This document shows, in pieces, positions 45,706-57,753 of a stretch of DNA of 64,000 bases. The notes beneath the pieces were generated by a model. The model worked only from the letters and a program-made list of their open reading frames with translations. It did not search any database and was not told the DNA's origin. This DNA comes from Posidonia oceanica (Eukaryota > Streptophyta > Magnoliopsida > Alismatales > Posidoniaceae), in assembly GCA_037176725.1 (NCBI GenBank), contig JAZBRS010000037.1, positions 11,116,001 to 11,180,000 on the forward strand, given 5' to 3'. A program made the translations under genes and the position numbers. Position 1 is the first letter of the stretch; each line of letters opens with the position of its first letter.

Positions 45706-46059
45706 TAAGCTCAGGTCATTTTCAGCCCTATTTTCCAAGTTTTGGCCAGAGAAACAAGATAGAAGGCCGGGAAACTACAGATAGTCTATGAAATCAAGAA
45801 GGCATCTTTGTTAACTCAAATCCGCCACGAATCTGAGTAGAAATAAAGGATATTCAGGGTACTCGGACTTGTCACGAGTCTGAGTAAGTTGGCTCTGCCA
45901 CAGCTAACAACCTGAGTCAAGGTAGGATCAAGTGATGCTTGAAGAAATCAAGGAAGAACTAGAAAATGTGTTGTTAAGCCTTAGACATGTGATCTTTGGT
46001 GCCTCTGAAGTCCCTGTCCTCTATGAACTCTGGGAAATGCGAAAATGGGATATCTACAG

Positions 46060-48148
46060 ATGCCCCTCCTTGGAGTTGATCTTGGAACAAGATCGAGTCG
46101 AAGGTAAGAACAAATGTCCTATTGAGCATTTCCTGAAAAGGGGAGCTCCACCTCAAACAATCCGCCACAAGGGATGAAGGAAGATAATAATAAAAAAAAG
46201 GAGTGAACGGACCCGGTGTCGGGCGATTGCCGAACGGCCGGGTGGTTCAATTAATTGCCGTCATATTGAAGACTCAGGCATGGAGGGGTCAAGTCGGTTT
46301 CGGAACTATGTATCACAGCCGATGTCGAGACCTGTCAACCATGTAGAGATGTACTTCAACGGGGCAGAAGTTAGGGAGGAAATCGTGGGGCGTGACCCTT
46401 ACACGATCGAAAAGGAGTGCTCTTGTGGCGTTATGTTTGAGATTTTACTCGGATTGGAATTGATAGAAGGATTGGTAGGAACTAGGTTGGCTCTAGGAGA
46501 ATCACATGTCCTAAGGGTTTCTAACACTCTTGAAGAACAATGCTCCGTCCGTGCTCCACTTCCAATGATATGAGAAAATGCATGGATGCATGATTCAAGC
46601 AAACAATGATAATGCAACATACAATGCAATGAATGGTCCATATGCTAGGTTAGGCCAGCGGGGTACGGTTGTTCCCAAACCATATGGACATATGCAAAAT
46701 GAATGAATGCAATTCGTTGTGGTCAAGTGTTTTCCGTCCTTGAGTGTGACCGGTACTCTCGGGAAAGGACCGTCGTCCCACAACTCGATTTGTCAAATAA
46801 AGGAGTTCTATGATTAGAGAACTGGGTGAGGGAGTGAACCCTTCCTTTACCAAACCGGGGTTTGCCTTTTAGTCAAAGTGGGTGTGCCTTTGCACACTAT
46901 ATGAGCCCCTTAGGCGTGAGCTCATTCTTTACGTTGTGATGTATACCTGCACACTTAACAAAAGATGTTAGTAATCACAGGTGAACCTTTCCCAGTTCCT
47001 AGGGCGATTGACTAAGTTATACTTGTGTATGAGATAAAGTAATCCCTTAATCAACATGCTTGGGAACTAGGTGGAGGGAATTCGTCTTGGCCTCAGCGGA
47101 GAGATGGAAAATCGGAGCCCAGTAGACATCGATTGTGAGTCATCGTAGATGCTCTAAAGATTATTGCAAAAGCAATGTCTTTGTTGAGAAGAATGCACCC
47201 AAGCCGTGAGGTACACTTAAGTAGGACATTGACTTCAAATCCGAGGTGAAATGATTGTTGCATCACCGGCCAGAATAATTCCAGTTTTCCCTACTTACTA
47301 AGTTTTCACTTGTATGTAGGGTGGATGGTGCTTCTTTTTTATTGGTTTTCTTGGATTTTCATTTTTTGAATTTTTAGACTTTCTGATTTTTTGGTTTTTT
47401 GTATTTTCTAATTTTTTGGTAGTTTTGGATTTTCTGATTTTTTTTTGTAGTTTTTGAATTGATGAGTGTAGTCACAACCTTCTTACTTAAAGACCTTGTA
47501 GCATTGCCTGGTATTATCTAAGGTAAGAGAGCTTTCCCTTCTAACATGCCTAGTCTGTTGAGAACTTAGAACCTCATACTAGCCATGGTTTGATTGTTGT
47601 TTCCTTGGTTTAATCAATCCCTGAACTTCTAGGATTTCCTGCCCCTTGTCTGTGAGTGAGATAGGTGGAGGAGGTTTGTAGTGCAGTAAGCACTCGACTT
47701 TGGCTTAGGTTTGAATTCTACTTGCCTTTCTTTGGTCCTTAACGCGTCTCTCCAGGATTTAGGTTTTAGACACATAGACAGCTTTTGCCATGTTCCTTTT
47801 TCGCTCTTTGGACAGCTCTTTGCTAACCTCTTTTAGTTGGACAGTTTCTTTTACTATCTCTTTTCATTTGTTCCTCACTTGGATAGCTTCTTTGCTGCCT
47901 TCTTTCCTCTCTATTTGGGCAGTTTTTGCTGCCATCTTTTTCTAGACGCTTTCTAAGTTAATTGCCAAGCGATTCGTACCATAAGCCTTTGCTCCGAGCT
48001 TGCCTTTCTCTTACCTCCCCGTGCAAGTGTATGTGCAAACTGGACAAGGTTGAGGTTACCCTATTTGTTCAGTTCCTTTTCTATTTAGGATGCAACTTTC
48101 TTCCTTTGGCTAGGACCTGGTCTTTGGTTCTTTCTTGACTTTGGCATG
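46060..48148 (-). mobile_element. Element F: 3' interior, noncoding remnant
   Basis: About 2.1 kb to the right of LTR F, starting with the purine tract (46060-46070, minus strand). It has no protease, RT or integrase motif. T-rich low-complexity sequence lies at 47330-47450. It is cut at 48149 by the LTR of element E. The small ORFs at 45932-46177 and 46280-46573 have no recognisable product. Confidence 0.45.
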
Positions 48149-50871
48149 TGTTGACACCCCATCTTGGCAGGCTTGGATCCTTGGGGCCTTCCTGGTGATT
48201 GCTGGACTCAAACCTAACCTAAAACCAAACCCTAATCCTCTTCTTTACCCTCCAAAATCAGCCCATCTTGACCTAAGCCTTTACCCCTCTTCCCAAGCTC
48301 AAAACCTATCCAAAATCCATAGGAAAACCCACCAACACCCACTTAGCAAGCCTACCCAAGAACCCAGAATTTTCCAAACCTAGACCATTCCCAAAAACCC
48401 TAGAAAACCTAGGTAAAACTCCCCTTTTTCTACACCTTAAAACCCTTCCAAAACCTTCTTAGAATCAAACCAAAACTTCAGGAGCAACACTAGAAACGCT
48501 AGACTACCCACTCAGCAATTTTCACCCCATTCCAAGACCCTTAAGACCTTCTTTCATCCAAATTATCCTTTTCTCTCTCTGGGATTATCGTTTTCTCTCT
48601 CCTCTCTCTCTCCTGATTATCATCTCTCTTTTCATCACCCTCTTGCCCTTTTCCTGGCCTGGCTGTGGGCCCCCTTTGTACTTCTATCCCTCCTCTATCT
48701 TATTCCTATTTTTACTTTATTTTTAACACTTTCCCTAATTTTAAAGAATCATTTCTCTCCAACCTATCTCTTTTCCTTTTATTTCCCTCTTTTTCCCTTT
48801 TCCTTCTTCCTTCTCTTTTCCTTTGCCTTCTCTTGCAAAAATCCATAAAAACCCCTAAAAATCTGTAAAACCCCAAAATATAAAAGAAACAAATCAGAAC
48901 CCTAAGAAAAACAATTAAAAAAACATTAAACAAGCAATTAAAAACCTAAACTTGACTAAATCAAACTAAAAGGAAGATCAAACATACAAACTAAAAATAC
49001 AAAATAAGCAAAAGAAAATACTAAAAAATCAAGGAAAAAACTAAAATAAAATCAAAACCCACCAAAACTGAAAACCCTATCAAAAGAATTAAAAAACAAA
49101 CCCTAAAAAAAAGGTAAAACAATTAATACACTAAGATAAGTAATTAATGAAAGGAAAAGCCTAACTTAGCAAACCTAAGAAAAAACAACCTGAGAATTTA
49201 ATTAAAAAGGAAATAAAAACACACTTAAAAAAACTTAAAAACACCCCATCAAACCAGAGAAATCTAACTAAAAACTCCAAGAAAAGTCAACAAATAAAAA
49301 TCAAAAGCATAATTTAAATGACTTAAGAAAGAAAAAACCCTAAGAAGACTAAGACTTAAAAACCCAAAAACAACCCTGATTAATACAAAAATAAATCCTA
49401 AAAAATCCTAATCAACATCCTAAGTGTCCAACAAGGGAAACACAATTTTTTAAAACAATTCAAAAAAGGTTTAACAAACATTTAATCAAGTGAAAACTAA
49501 TTAAAAGCAAAACCAAAACCCTAAAACCCTAATCAAGCCCAAAACCCATTTAAACCACACTAATTAACCAAAAGAAGTCATTAAAAAATCTGATTAAGAT
49601 CCTAATTCACAGCACAAGCACCCTAATATTTTTACTTATTTTTAATTTATTTTTTCCTATTTTATTTCTCTTCTTTTCCCTTTCTTTCTTTCTTCCTTCT
49701 CTTTTTTCTTTCTTCCTTTTCCTTACTGGGCCCGTCAGCCCATTTCTCTTTTTTCTTCATTTTTTCCTTCTTTTTCTCGGCCCGCAGCACAGTCCGGCCC
49801 GCCTTCCTCCATCCTTCTTCTTCCTCCTTCAGCTTCTCAGCTTTTCTCTCCCGTGGCGAGCAACAGAGTTCCCTCCCCCATTTAAATTTCAAGCTCTCCA
49901 ATCCTTTCATCTACAGCGGCTCGCCGCTCTCTCCTGTCTCAGCACCGATTCCGGGAGGCTTTAATTGCCTGTCGTCTCGCCGGCTACTTGTCTCCCTCAG
50001 CAGCAGTGGATCGCGCCGGTGGAATTCGAATTCCAGAGCGCGCGAGCAAGCCGGAGAGCAGCTGATAAAGCCTCAACATTCGACCCCCTTCATTGCCCCT
50101 TTTGCCATCCGAGAGAGAGAGCGAGAGAAATCCAGAGAATTCCCACCGAAAGCCTCTTCTTCTCCCTCTGATTTCCACAGCAGAATTCTCTCTTCTTTTT
50201 CCTCAGAAACCAAGCCCCATCCAAGCATCAATTCTCTTCCATTTCATCCCCCAAATTCACCCAGAAATCCAGTACCTCTCCTCCACCATTTCCCGGCCTT
50301 CCCATCCCCTAAAAGACCCCGGAATTCACCTGAATCTACCGCTGAAACCAACTGCAACCCAACACCTCCTCTCCTAAAAATTGCCTTCACCACAGTCCAC
50401 CGCACCTTCCCAAACCTTCCCCAGATAATCGCCTGAACTCCACCTTCCCGAAACACCTAGCCTTCAGCCTTCTCCTCCACCACAGACCACAAACTCCACA
50501 ACAAACACCTGCACCTCCCACAGACCCGAAAATCGCCCATCCTCCAATCTCCACCTACGCTCTCCAGAAACCCAATTCGACCGCCCAGAACCCCTCACCG
50601 GGCCTCCAGCAATCTTCCAGAGGTCCCCGTCCGGCCTGAGGAGTAGCGGACAGTCCCCCCGACCTCCGGCTGCCTCTGTGAACCCACGATCAGCCAGATC
50701 TTCCGCCGGTCTTTGCAGCAGCCGTCCAACCATCCAGGAAGCTCCGGAGGGTCGCTCTGAGTCGATCCCAATCCTCGTGAGCAGCAGACAGCGTCCACAG
50801 CGACCGGACGAGCTCCACCGGCGACCTCTGAAACCACCTGCGTCGGGAGGACATCCCAGCCACGGAAACAG

Positions 50872-50879
50872 GTATATTC
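50872..50879 (+). promoter_or_regulatory. Candidate 5' splice site after GC-rich leader of LTR E
   Basis: gaaacag|gtatattc marks the end of the GC-rich segment, as at 1493 in A and 8979 (minus) in C. Confidence 0.35.
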
Positions 50880-52597
50880 TTACTCCCTTAGCATCGTCTT
50901 CTTCCCCTCTTGCTTTTCCCCCCCTTAGAGTAGGCTTTCCTTCGCTCCTGCGCCGAGTCAGCTCCGGTCAGAGTCGTCTTCTCCGGCGAGCTTCTCCGCG
51001 CGTCCCTCCGCTCCGATCAGCAGAATGGCCTTCCAGCAGCACCCTCCGGTCCGCACGAGTCTCAGGAGCACGCTCCGGTCTTCAGATCGCCGCGTCGTCG
51101 CGCCGATCGCCCGGAATGCTTTTTTGAACCTCTGCAGACCTCCGGTGGCTTCTTCGGCTCGCTCCAGCCCGCGTCAAGCTCCGCCGAGCATCGTCCGACC
51201 TCCGTCAGGACCTGGAGGCGCCTCCCCACCAGTCTGCGCTGCTCCAACACCCCCGTGCCGGCGTTCATGGACGCTGGCAGCTTGCTGCTACAGTGTCCAT
51301 GGCCGTCGGCCATAGCACTGTTCACTTATTTTTCTGATATCTAAGTTTTCTTGCAAATATTGCATTTCTAGTCTGAGTTTTTATCATTTTACATTTCAGT
51401 CCTTTATTTGGTTTAATCTGCTGATTTTTGAACTGAAACCTTATTAAATTGCATGAAATGTTTATATTTTTCCTTATTTGCTTTCTGGTCCTTTTACTGT
51501 GCTTCCCTTCGTTAATAAATTAGACTTTAGCCCTTCAGTTCTTGTTTTTTACACTTAAGTCCTGCAGTAGTTTAATTAGATTTAATGCATATAGTTTGCC
51601 ATATAAAATTGCATTCTGGGCCCCTTTTGTTTTCAGTATTTGCATCCAGATCCTCTGTCCTGTAGAAACTTAGGTTTTATTTTTTATTTTTGCTTGTTGT
51701 ATTGCATTTTCTTCCCTCTGTTTTCTGGCATTTGCATTTAGGTCCATTTTAAATGGACAGTAACTGTTTTCTATGCATTTTTGCTTACTACATTGCATTT
51801 TGGCCCCTGTTTTTCCAGAAATTGCACATCAGTCCTTTTCAGTATTTTCAGAGCATATTTACCATACAAAATTGCATATTTGACCCCTGCATGATTCAAA
51901 AATCACACATAGGTCCTTGCATCTTTTAAAAATCATGTAAAAAGATTGTTTTGCCCCTAAAAATGCATCTTAGCTCCCATGCTTACAAAATTGCATGTAG
52001 ACCCTCCACTTGCATCCCCAGACTTCCCAGAACCCTGTTTTCTGGAAAATTTGCACTTTAGACCCCAGTTTTTTCCAAAATTGCACTCTGATTTCTTTTT
52101 GTTTTCAAAACTTCTTCCAAAGCATACCCTCTTTTCAAACTAGCTTTCTGAGCCCAGTCTTTTGCAAAGTGACCCTCTGCCTTCTCCTGTTTTCAAAACC
52201 TTCCTCTGTGGACCCCATCTTTTGTGAAAATTTGCATTTTAGCCCCTCTTCTTTTTCAAAAATGCTTTTGAACTCCTGTCTTTTCCAAGTTTGTTCCCCT
52301 TGCTTCTCCTTGCTTATGCATGCATTCTGCATTCATTTAGTCTTGCATTTTAGCATCCTTTTGCACACACTAAGGACTTTTAGCTCCCCTTCACTTGGGA
52401 GGACCCTTTGCACACCCCTAGGACCTCCTGAACACCTAGATCTGTTCTTCTCCCCTGTTCTGGCCTCCCTGCCTTGGAGCTGCGATATCTTCCGATCCGG
52501 CCGTTGGATCTTCTCAAGCAAGCTGCCCAGGCGACCGCAGCGAAGCGCTCTTCAGCATGGATCAAGCAGATCTCAGATCAGGCTCCCGGATTTCCAG

Positions 52598-52925
52598 GTA
52601 TGTCCCCTTAAACCCCTGCATTGCATTCATTTGCATGCCATTTGCATAATTTTCCTCGTTTTCGATTTCTGTCTCTTTGAGCATATAGAATAGGGCCTCC
52701 TCTTCTTGTCTATCAAACTCAGATCTCCATTTCGCGTTTCTCTATGTGTTTTGTGTTGAGTTTTCCCTGGATTTACCACTTAATGTGACTTTCTTCCCCC
52801 TTTTCCACGATCCGATCGCATCGCGAGCTTTGGGTAGCATGCGAGACGCACCGTGGAACGGTTTAGTGGGAAATGGTCGCAAAAGAGGTGGTAATCCCTC
52901 CGTTTGCTCACTCTCCCCTTTGTAG
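52598..52925 (+). other. Candidate leader intron in LTR E
   Basis: ccag|gtatgtcc to ctttgtag|gtcttc, 328 bp, with a C/T-rich stretch before the AG. Length and both borders are kept in A and C. Confidence 0.4.
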
Positions 52926-53079
52926 GTCTTCACACCTACTCTGTGTGGCCCTGAACAGTGCCTGTTCTCACACATGCGCTGTTCTGCTTCTCCTTTTTCT
53001 GCTTCTCATCTTTTCTTTGCATTTGCATTCGCACTGCTTTTCCGAGGTTTTATCTCGCAGCTTTTGGCACCGTTTTGCG

Positions 53080-53185
53080 TGCCCGTTCTCGTTTTGGCAC
53101 CGTTTTGCGTGCCTACCTTGTCTTTTTGCACCGTTTTGCGCGTTTTCTTGTTTTTCGCCTCGTTTTGCGTGTTTTACTCCGTTTT
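53080..53185 (+). repeat. ~30-bp minisatellite in LTR E (~4 units)
   Basis: Short version of the cgttttgcgtgcc repeat, against about 18 units in C. Confidence 0.75.
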
Positions 53186-53439
53186 CTCTTGCATGTCGAT
53201 TGCATTGCATGGTTTTACCGTTGTTTTGCTTTTTCGCCTGCATTTACATATAGGGCTGTGATGCTTACTGCCTGGAGTTCTCACGAGCTAGGTTTCGCCT
53301 GATTCGGAACACAGACAGCGTAGCTGAGCATTTAGAAAGCACGTTTACTTTCCTTGCTTTGCCTCTTCCCACTTAGAGCACACCTTGAGCATTCATTTAG
53401 GCATTTATAGGCACATAGGCATCCAATCCTGCATTTCCC

Positions 53440-53580
53440 TGCGTATGCGAGCGTAAGCCTAGAAAGACCGATTTTCGGGCGTGTCGGGGGTGCCTAACAC
53501 CTTCCCCGCACGTAACGGGAGTCCTTGCCCTGTCTTTTGGCCCGCAATGACCGTACTGCCCTTATCCTAGGCTAGAGTCA
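53440..53580 (+). promoter_or_regulatory. Conserved GGTGCCTAACACC block in LTR E
   Basis: Almost identical to 3961-4110. The short inverted repeat lies at about 53489-53501, about 330 bp before the LTR end. Confidence 0.6.
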
Positions 53581-53830
53581 TCTCATTTGCATGTATTTGC
53601 ATTTGTTTCTTTTGCATTGCTTTGCTTTGCATTTCTTGCTTGGTTTTGCGTGTTAATTCACGCATTTCCCCCGGTTTTCCTTGTCTCCCGTTAATAGACA
53701 TGGTGGCGACTCTGATTTGTCTTATCTTTCTCTTTTCTCCTCGATTTCAAGTGTTTTCGAGTCGAGCCCCTTCCTCGGATCCAATCGCCACTAAGGATAG
53801 CGAGCCTGATTCCGATCGGGATCGCTACAG

Positions 53831-53848
53831 TGGCGACTCCGCTGGGGA
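53831..53848 (+). other. Primer-binding site of element E
   Basis: TGGCGACTCCGCTGGGGA, one base after the LTR end, identical to element C. The complement fits a tRNA-Arg 3' end (GGAGTCG-CCA). Confidence 0.88.
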
Positions 53849-55158
53849 TGCTAGACTCTGGCTTTCGTTCCTGGCTTTTTGCTCGCCTGTTTTCGCAGTT
53901 TTGCCTGTCTTGTGTGCCTTCTTTGTCTGCTTTGCTCGTTTTTCTGTGCAAACTCCTAGAAAGTCGCTTTCTGGCTACTTTGCTTAGGTTTTGCACCTCC
54001 TTCGCCTCGGTTTGCGCTCTCTGTTCGCTTGGCTTTGCTTCTCTACTTGTTTATTTACTTATTGTCTTGCTTATGCTCTTACTTCCTTTACAGCTTACTT
54101 GTCTTTATTTTCCTTGCCTTAGTTGCTTATTACTGTTTTAATTATCGCACATTGCATGTCTACATACTTGTTTGGCAACAATACATGCTTTTTGAATGGT
54201 GAATGCTTCTTTTACACCTTTGCTATGTCACTACGCACGCACATGTCTTGCATACATGCCTTTTGACTCGATGAATGTTTTTTCTTCACCATTATGCTCA
54301 CAAACACTTGCACATGCCATGCACTTGCCTTTTGCTGTGTTGTATGATTGTTTGCCTGCCATGCTTAACTGATTTTCTTCCCTTTCGCACATGCCATGCC
54401 TAGGATAGTAGAAACTTGTTTGTTCTCCCCATGGTTAACTAAAAACCGCAAGTAAAAAGAACTCCTAGGAGCAACTAGAGACTCTGAACAATCCTTCACT
54501 CCCTCTGGTTAATAAAACACGCAAGATAAAAGACTTTAAGCATTTGCATAAGCATCATGTAGGGCATGCATTCTTCTCATCTGAGTCCACCTATTAGTCT
54601 GCGAAGGACGGTCCCGGCTTCTTGTTCCACCGCTTTGGGCGTGGCACGAGTTGGTCGGTCTGTCCCCCCCTCGTCCGGGGGTCGTGTCGATGTTAGTAGA
54701 GGGTACCACCCACGCTTTGGCGGGGTAGAGGCCACTAACGCACCACCCTGTCATTTCCTGAGCTTTGGGCCGAGAGTTAGACAGGGAACCTAATTTTCTG
54801 ACCTGAGTCGGTGACCCGTACACCCAGGGATACCCGGAGTAGACAACCTTGCTAGGAAACACTAGTTAGGTAAGGGGGCATACTAGAAAGCATGCATATC
54901 ATTCATGCCATTTAACTAACTCATTTGCATTCATCTTTTAGTTTCTAACCCTAATTTCCCTCTGTTGTGTCAGCGTGATCGGTAAAGCGAGTTTCCCTTT
55001 GCCAGAGCTCGAGTATCGACCCCCGTTGACACCCCTTTTGCGACTTTATTCGCGACCATTCCCCCTCTGAGCTATCCACATTTGTGACGATAGCTCCTCT
55101 TAGGAATCACCGCTTGAACACTCGTCGCAGCCCTGTTCTCACGCGATCTAGGTCAGCA
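53849..55158 (+). other. Element E 5' leader
   Basis: About 1.3 kb of noncoding sequence homologous to C's leader. A pyrimidine tract ending ctgttgtgtcag near 54984 resembles a 3' splice site and corresponds roughly in place to the one in C. The in-frame ORF extends up to an ATG at 55084, but the start is judged to be 55159. Confidence 0.65.
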
Positions 55159-57225
55159 ATGGCCCAGTACGTTAGTGAGCCTCTTTTCACTCCTGTCACG
55201 GAGGGTGTTTCCGTTCTGGCCCCTCTGGTTGCTCCTTCTGTCCCCCTTGTTCCCCCTCCAACGCCAGGGTTTCCTCCCCTGACGTCTCTAGGTTCTCAGT
55301 ACGTCCCAGGACAGTGGCAAGCATCTCTTCCTCCGGATCCGGTCGCCGAATCCATCATGACGACCGTTACTCGCGTTTCGGAGACGCCACTGCCCCCTCC
55401 GTCCCAGGGATACGTCGCTTTCGACATCCCTTCCACCGTCGCTGCGACCTTTGCTGTAGAATCCTTCCCTCCCGGACAATCTGTGTCCGTGCCACTTGTT
55501 TCTCAGCCTTCGCCGGCACTGCACTTCAGCGTCCCCACTGGCGAGATGCCCGAAGCGCAGTACCAGCACCTGATGGAGCTCGCCCAGAAACTGCAGGGCA
55601 TGGCTCTATCAGTTCGTCCTTCTTCTTTTCCTGTCGTTCCTGAGGTTCCTCTGAGGCCAGTTCCTGCATTCCATGCACCGACCTCCACACCTCCGCCTCG
55701 ACCATCGTCTCAACTGCTCACGGTTCCAACGATGGGGGCCCGTTTGCCACCTCCTGCTGCACAACACTTAGCACAGCATGCTCCACTTCCCCCTGGTGGT
55801 CAGTCCTTTGGACCGGCTGGAGCCCAGTACCTCACTGGCTCGCTGTCTGGCACTCCGCCTGTACAGCAACTGGTGCTCCGTCATCCTGCCCCTATCACAG
55901 CACAGCATGGCATCTACTCTTCTCCTCTGCATCAGATCCAGCATCCTGCATACACAGTCCCCCAGCACGGATACGCCGGCCATCCCGCCGCTCCACCAGG
56001 CGACGCTATGGTAGATCCGGAGGAGCACTTAGGTGCGACCCATTCGGCGTATGCGCTCGCTACCCCTGCTGATCCCTCTCCTACAGCAGCAATCCCAGAC
56101 CCCATCAATAACCGAATGGACGTCTTGGAGAAGGCACTACGACTAGTGCAGGGTACTGAGCACCAGACCTACCAATTCCGGGACCTCTGCTGCTTTCCAG
56201 AGGCGGTACTCCCTCCGAAGTTCAAGATCCCGGACTTCGAGAAGTATAATGGTAGGGGCTGCCCCGTAGCACACTTGAAGGCGTACTGCGGTGATCTCGC
56301 TCAGCTTCAGGCTGACGAGAGGTTGCTGATCCGTTTGTTCCAGAAAAGTTTGACCGGGCCGGCACTCAAGTGGTTCACATCGCTTGATATGTCAGCCATC
56401 AAGACTTGGAACGACCTCAGTCAGGCGTTCCTGGAGCAATACTCCTTCAACCTCGATCTGGTCTCAAAGAGGGCGGACTTGATCGCAATCAAGCAGAATT
56501 CTGGCGAGCCGTTCGGGGAGTACGTCGGCCGCTGGCGCGCCCTTGCCTCTCAGGTTCGAGATAGACCCTCTGACGAGGAGTCTATCGAGATCGTTATCAA
56601 AGGGGCGCAGCCGTCTCTCGGAGCTCTGCTTAGCATCCAACCAGTCACTACTTTTGCGGCACTCATCAGAGCTGGAGCACGCGTGGAGAGTTCTTTGCGG
56701 AGTGGCAACTTCCCGGCTCTCTCTGCGTTCGCTAAGCAGGCAGTGATCAGCAGCAACAGTGCCAACAGCAGCGCCTCCAACAGCAACAACAGCGGCAGCA
56801 GTAACAACCGCCCGAAGAGGAAGGATTCGTCGAAGCCCGCTATTGCGTTCGTCGATTCTCCTGCTGTGCCTGTTCGCTTGCCATCCCGGCCTGCCCCAGC
56901 TCAGATGGTGTACGCTCCTGCATCTAGGAATCCACACACACCACACATCACTACCACCGCTAGACCGGTCTATCTTGCCGCACCGGTTCAGCAAGGCTCA
57001 CACCCAAGGCAAAGAAGACCACCTACTGAGAGGCGTAGTTTCACCCCATTGGTGGAGCCGCTCACGGTCATCTTGCCAAAGGTCGCATCGCTCCTGAAGT
57101 TCCCGGAGGTTCGTCCGCCGCCAAGTCCTCTGCCGCATTGGTTTAGGTCGGACCTCTTCTGCAATTTCCATCGAAGTGTCGGGCATTCGACGGACAATTG
57201 CTTCTCCCTGCGGAACGCAATTTAG
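55159..57225 (+). CDS. gag: Gag polyprotein of element E
   Basis: Particle-forming Gag of about 688 residues. The ATG at 55159 (MAQYVSEP) is chosen because C's Gag starts at the same aligned place (MTQSVGG); an upstream in-frame ATG at 55084 would add 25 residues. It has a Pro/Ala/Ser-rich N-terminal half, then the Gag core (nt about 56236-56610, LKAYCGDLAQLQADERLL, LKWFTSLDM), an Asn/Ser-rich stretch (about 56745-56810), and a knuckle-like C-x2-H-x4-H-x4-C motif (nt 57160-57201). The ORF ends at TAG 57223, in the context ATT-TAG-GAC. The frame continues open past it and pol lies in the same frame, so readthrough or a shared ancestral stop must be considered. Gag itself is intact. Confidence 0.9.
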   Translation: MAQYVSEPLFTPVTEGVSVLAPLVAPSVPLVPPPTPGFPPLTSLGSQYVPGQWQASLPPDPVAESIMTTVTRVSETPLPPPSQGYVAFDIPSTVAATFAVESFPPGQSVSVPLVSQPSPALHFSVPTGEMPEAQYQHLMELAQKLQGMALSVRPSSFPVVPEVPLRPVPAFHAPTSTPPPRPSSQLLTVPTMGARLPPPAAQHLAQHAPLPPGGQSFGPAGAQYLTGSLSGTPPVQQLVLRHPAPITAQHGIYSSPLHQIQHPAYTVPQHGYAGHPAAPPGDAMVDPEEHLGATHSAYALATPADPSPTAAIPDPINNRMDVLEKALRLVQGTEHQTYQFRDLCCFPEAVLPPKFKIPDFEKYNGRGCPVAHLKAYCGDLAQLQADERLLIRLFQKSLTGPALKWFTSLDMSAIKTWNDLSQAFLEQYSFNLDLVSKRADLIAIKQNSGEPFGEYVGRWRALASQVRDRPSDEESIEIVIKGAQPSLGALLSIQPVTTFAALIRAGARVESSLRSGNFPALSAFAKQAVISSNSANSSASNSNNSGSSNNRPKRKDSSKPAIAFVDSPAVPVRLPSRPAPAQMVYAPASRNPHTPHITTTARPVYLAAPVQQGSHPRQRRPPTERRSFTPLVEPLTVILPKVASLLKFPEVRPPPSPLPHWFRSDLFCNFHRSVGHSTDNCFSLRNAI

Positions 57226-57753
57226 GACTTGATCGAATCGGGAACGATTGTGATCGACACACACGAGGCATCCGCTCAAGCACACACTCATGCATCTGCA
57301 CACTCAGCTGTTCCCCCGCATTCTGGCATCACTCGCCAACCCTTACCGGAGCACTCTTATCCGGGAGGGGCGGGAACCTCAGGCATCCACTCTGTCTTTC
57401 CCTCCGGGCCTGCTACCCCTGTGGTCGACCCTTCTGATCTTATCTCTGACGTCTCTGAGCCTTTCCCAGTCAGTCTCTATCTCGCGGCAGTTGCCGGCTC
57501 CGAGTCGGGAATTCACATGATCCGACCGCGTGCCAGGCCGGAGCGCCCTCTCGCGCCTCCCACCGTGCTTCCCCAGGCTCAATCCCCTGTGCACCTTCTA
57601 GCTAGGGCCTAGCCTAGTTCCCCCATCCACCTCTTAGGGCAACCTCAGCTACACCTTCTAGGCAGACCTCAACCTGCCTCAGCCTTCCCACCCCAACAAC
57701 CATACCCATTAGAGAGGCCTCAGTACCCCGTAGGTCCCCCTGTAACCCCTCCT
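57226..57753 (+). CDS. Element E: in-frame linker between gag stop and protease
   Basis: Continues gag's frame (DLIESGTIVID...). Its Pro-rich sequence is shared with D, including AGTSGIHS and about two HLL-R units. A TAG at 57610-57612, where a CAG-type codon is expected from the repeat pattern in D, interrupts it. No domain recognised. It is expressed only if the TAG at 57223 is read through. Confidence 0.6.

Larger units (their letters stand above)
44581..46059 (-). mobile_element. Element F: probable 3' LTR of a Tat-type remnant (1479 bp)
   Basis: On the minus strand it starts TGTAGATATCCCATTTTCGC at 46059, preceded by ggaggggcatc as in element C, and probably ends CCCACATCTTCACA at 44581. 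It contains a good TATA box on the minus strand (TATAAATAG, 45144-45152) and repeated GTCGCC...GGCGCCTA motifs. The left boundary is uncertain, since gggggagat|TGTGAAG could also be read as the start of a plus-strand LTR. No ORF of note. Confidence 0.55.
48149..53829 (+). mobile_element. Element E, 5' LTR (5681 bp)
   Basis: It starts TGTTGACACCCCATC and ends GGGATCGCTACA. It holds an AT-rich U3-like part (48150-49660), a T/C-rich then GC-rich segment (49660-50870), a splice-like donor (GT at 50872), a TGCATT-rich segment, a candidate intron (52598-52925), minisatellite (53080-53185) and conserved block (53440-53580). From about 49562 on it is colinear with LTR A. ORFs such as 52010-52693 have no homologue and are not supported. 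Confidence 0.9.

Noticed and set aside
45932..46573. Two short ORFs (81 and 97 codons) in remnant F
   Set aside because: One crosses the LTR/interior junction; neither shows a recognisable domain or conserved neighbour.
52010..52693. 227-codon ORF in LTR E
   Set aside because: Cys/Phe/Ser-rich, overlaps the candidate intron border; the related regions of A and C carry no equivalent ORF.
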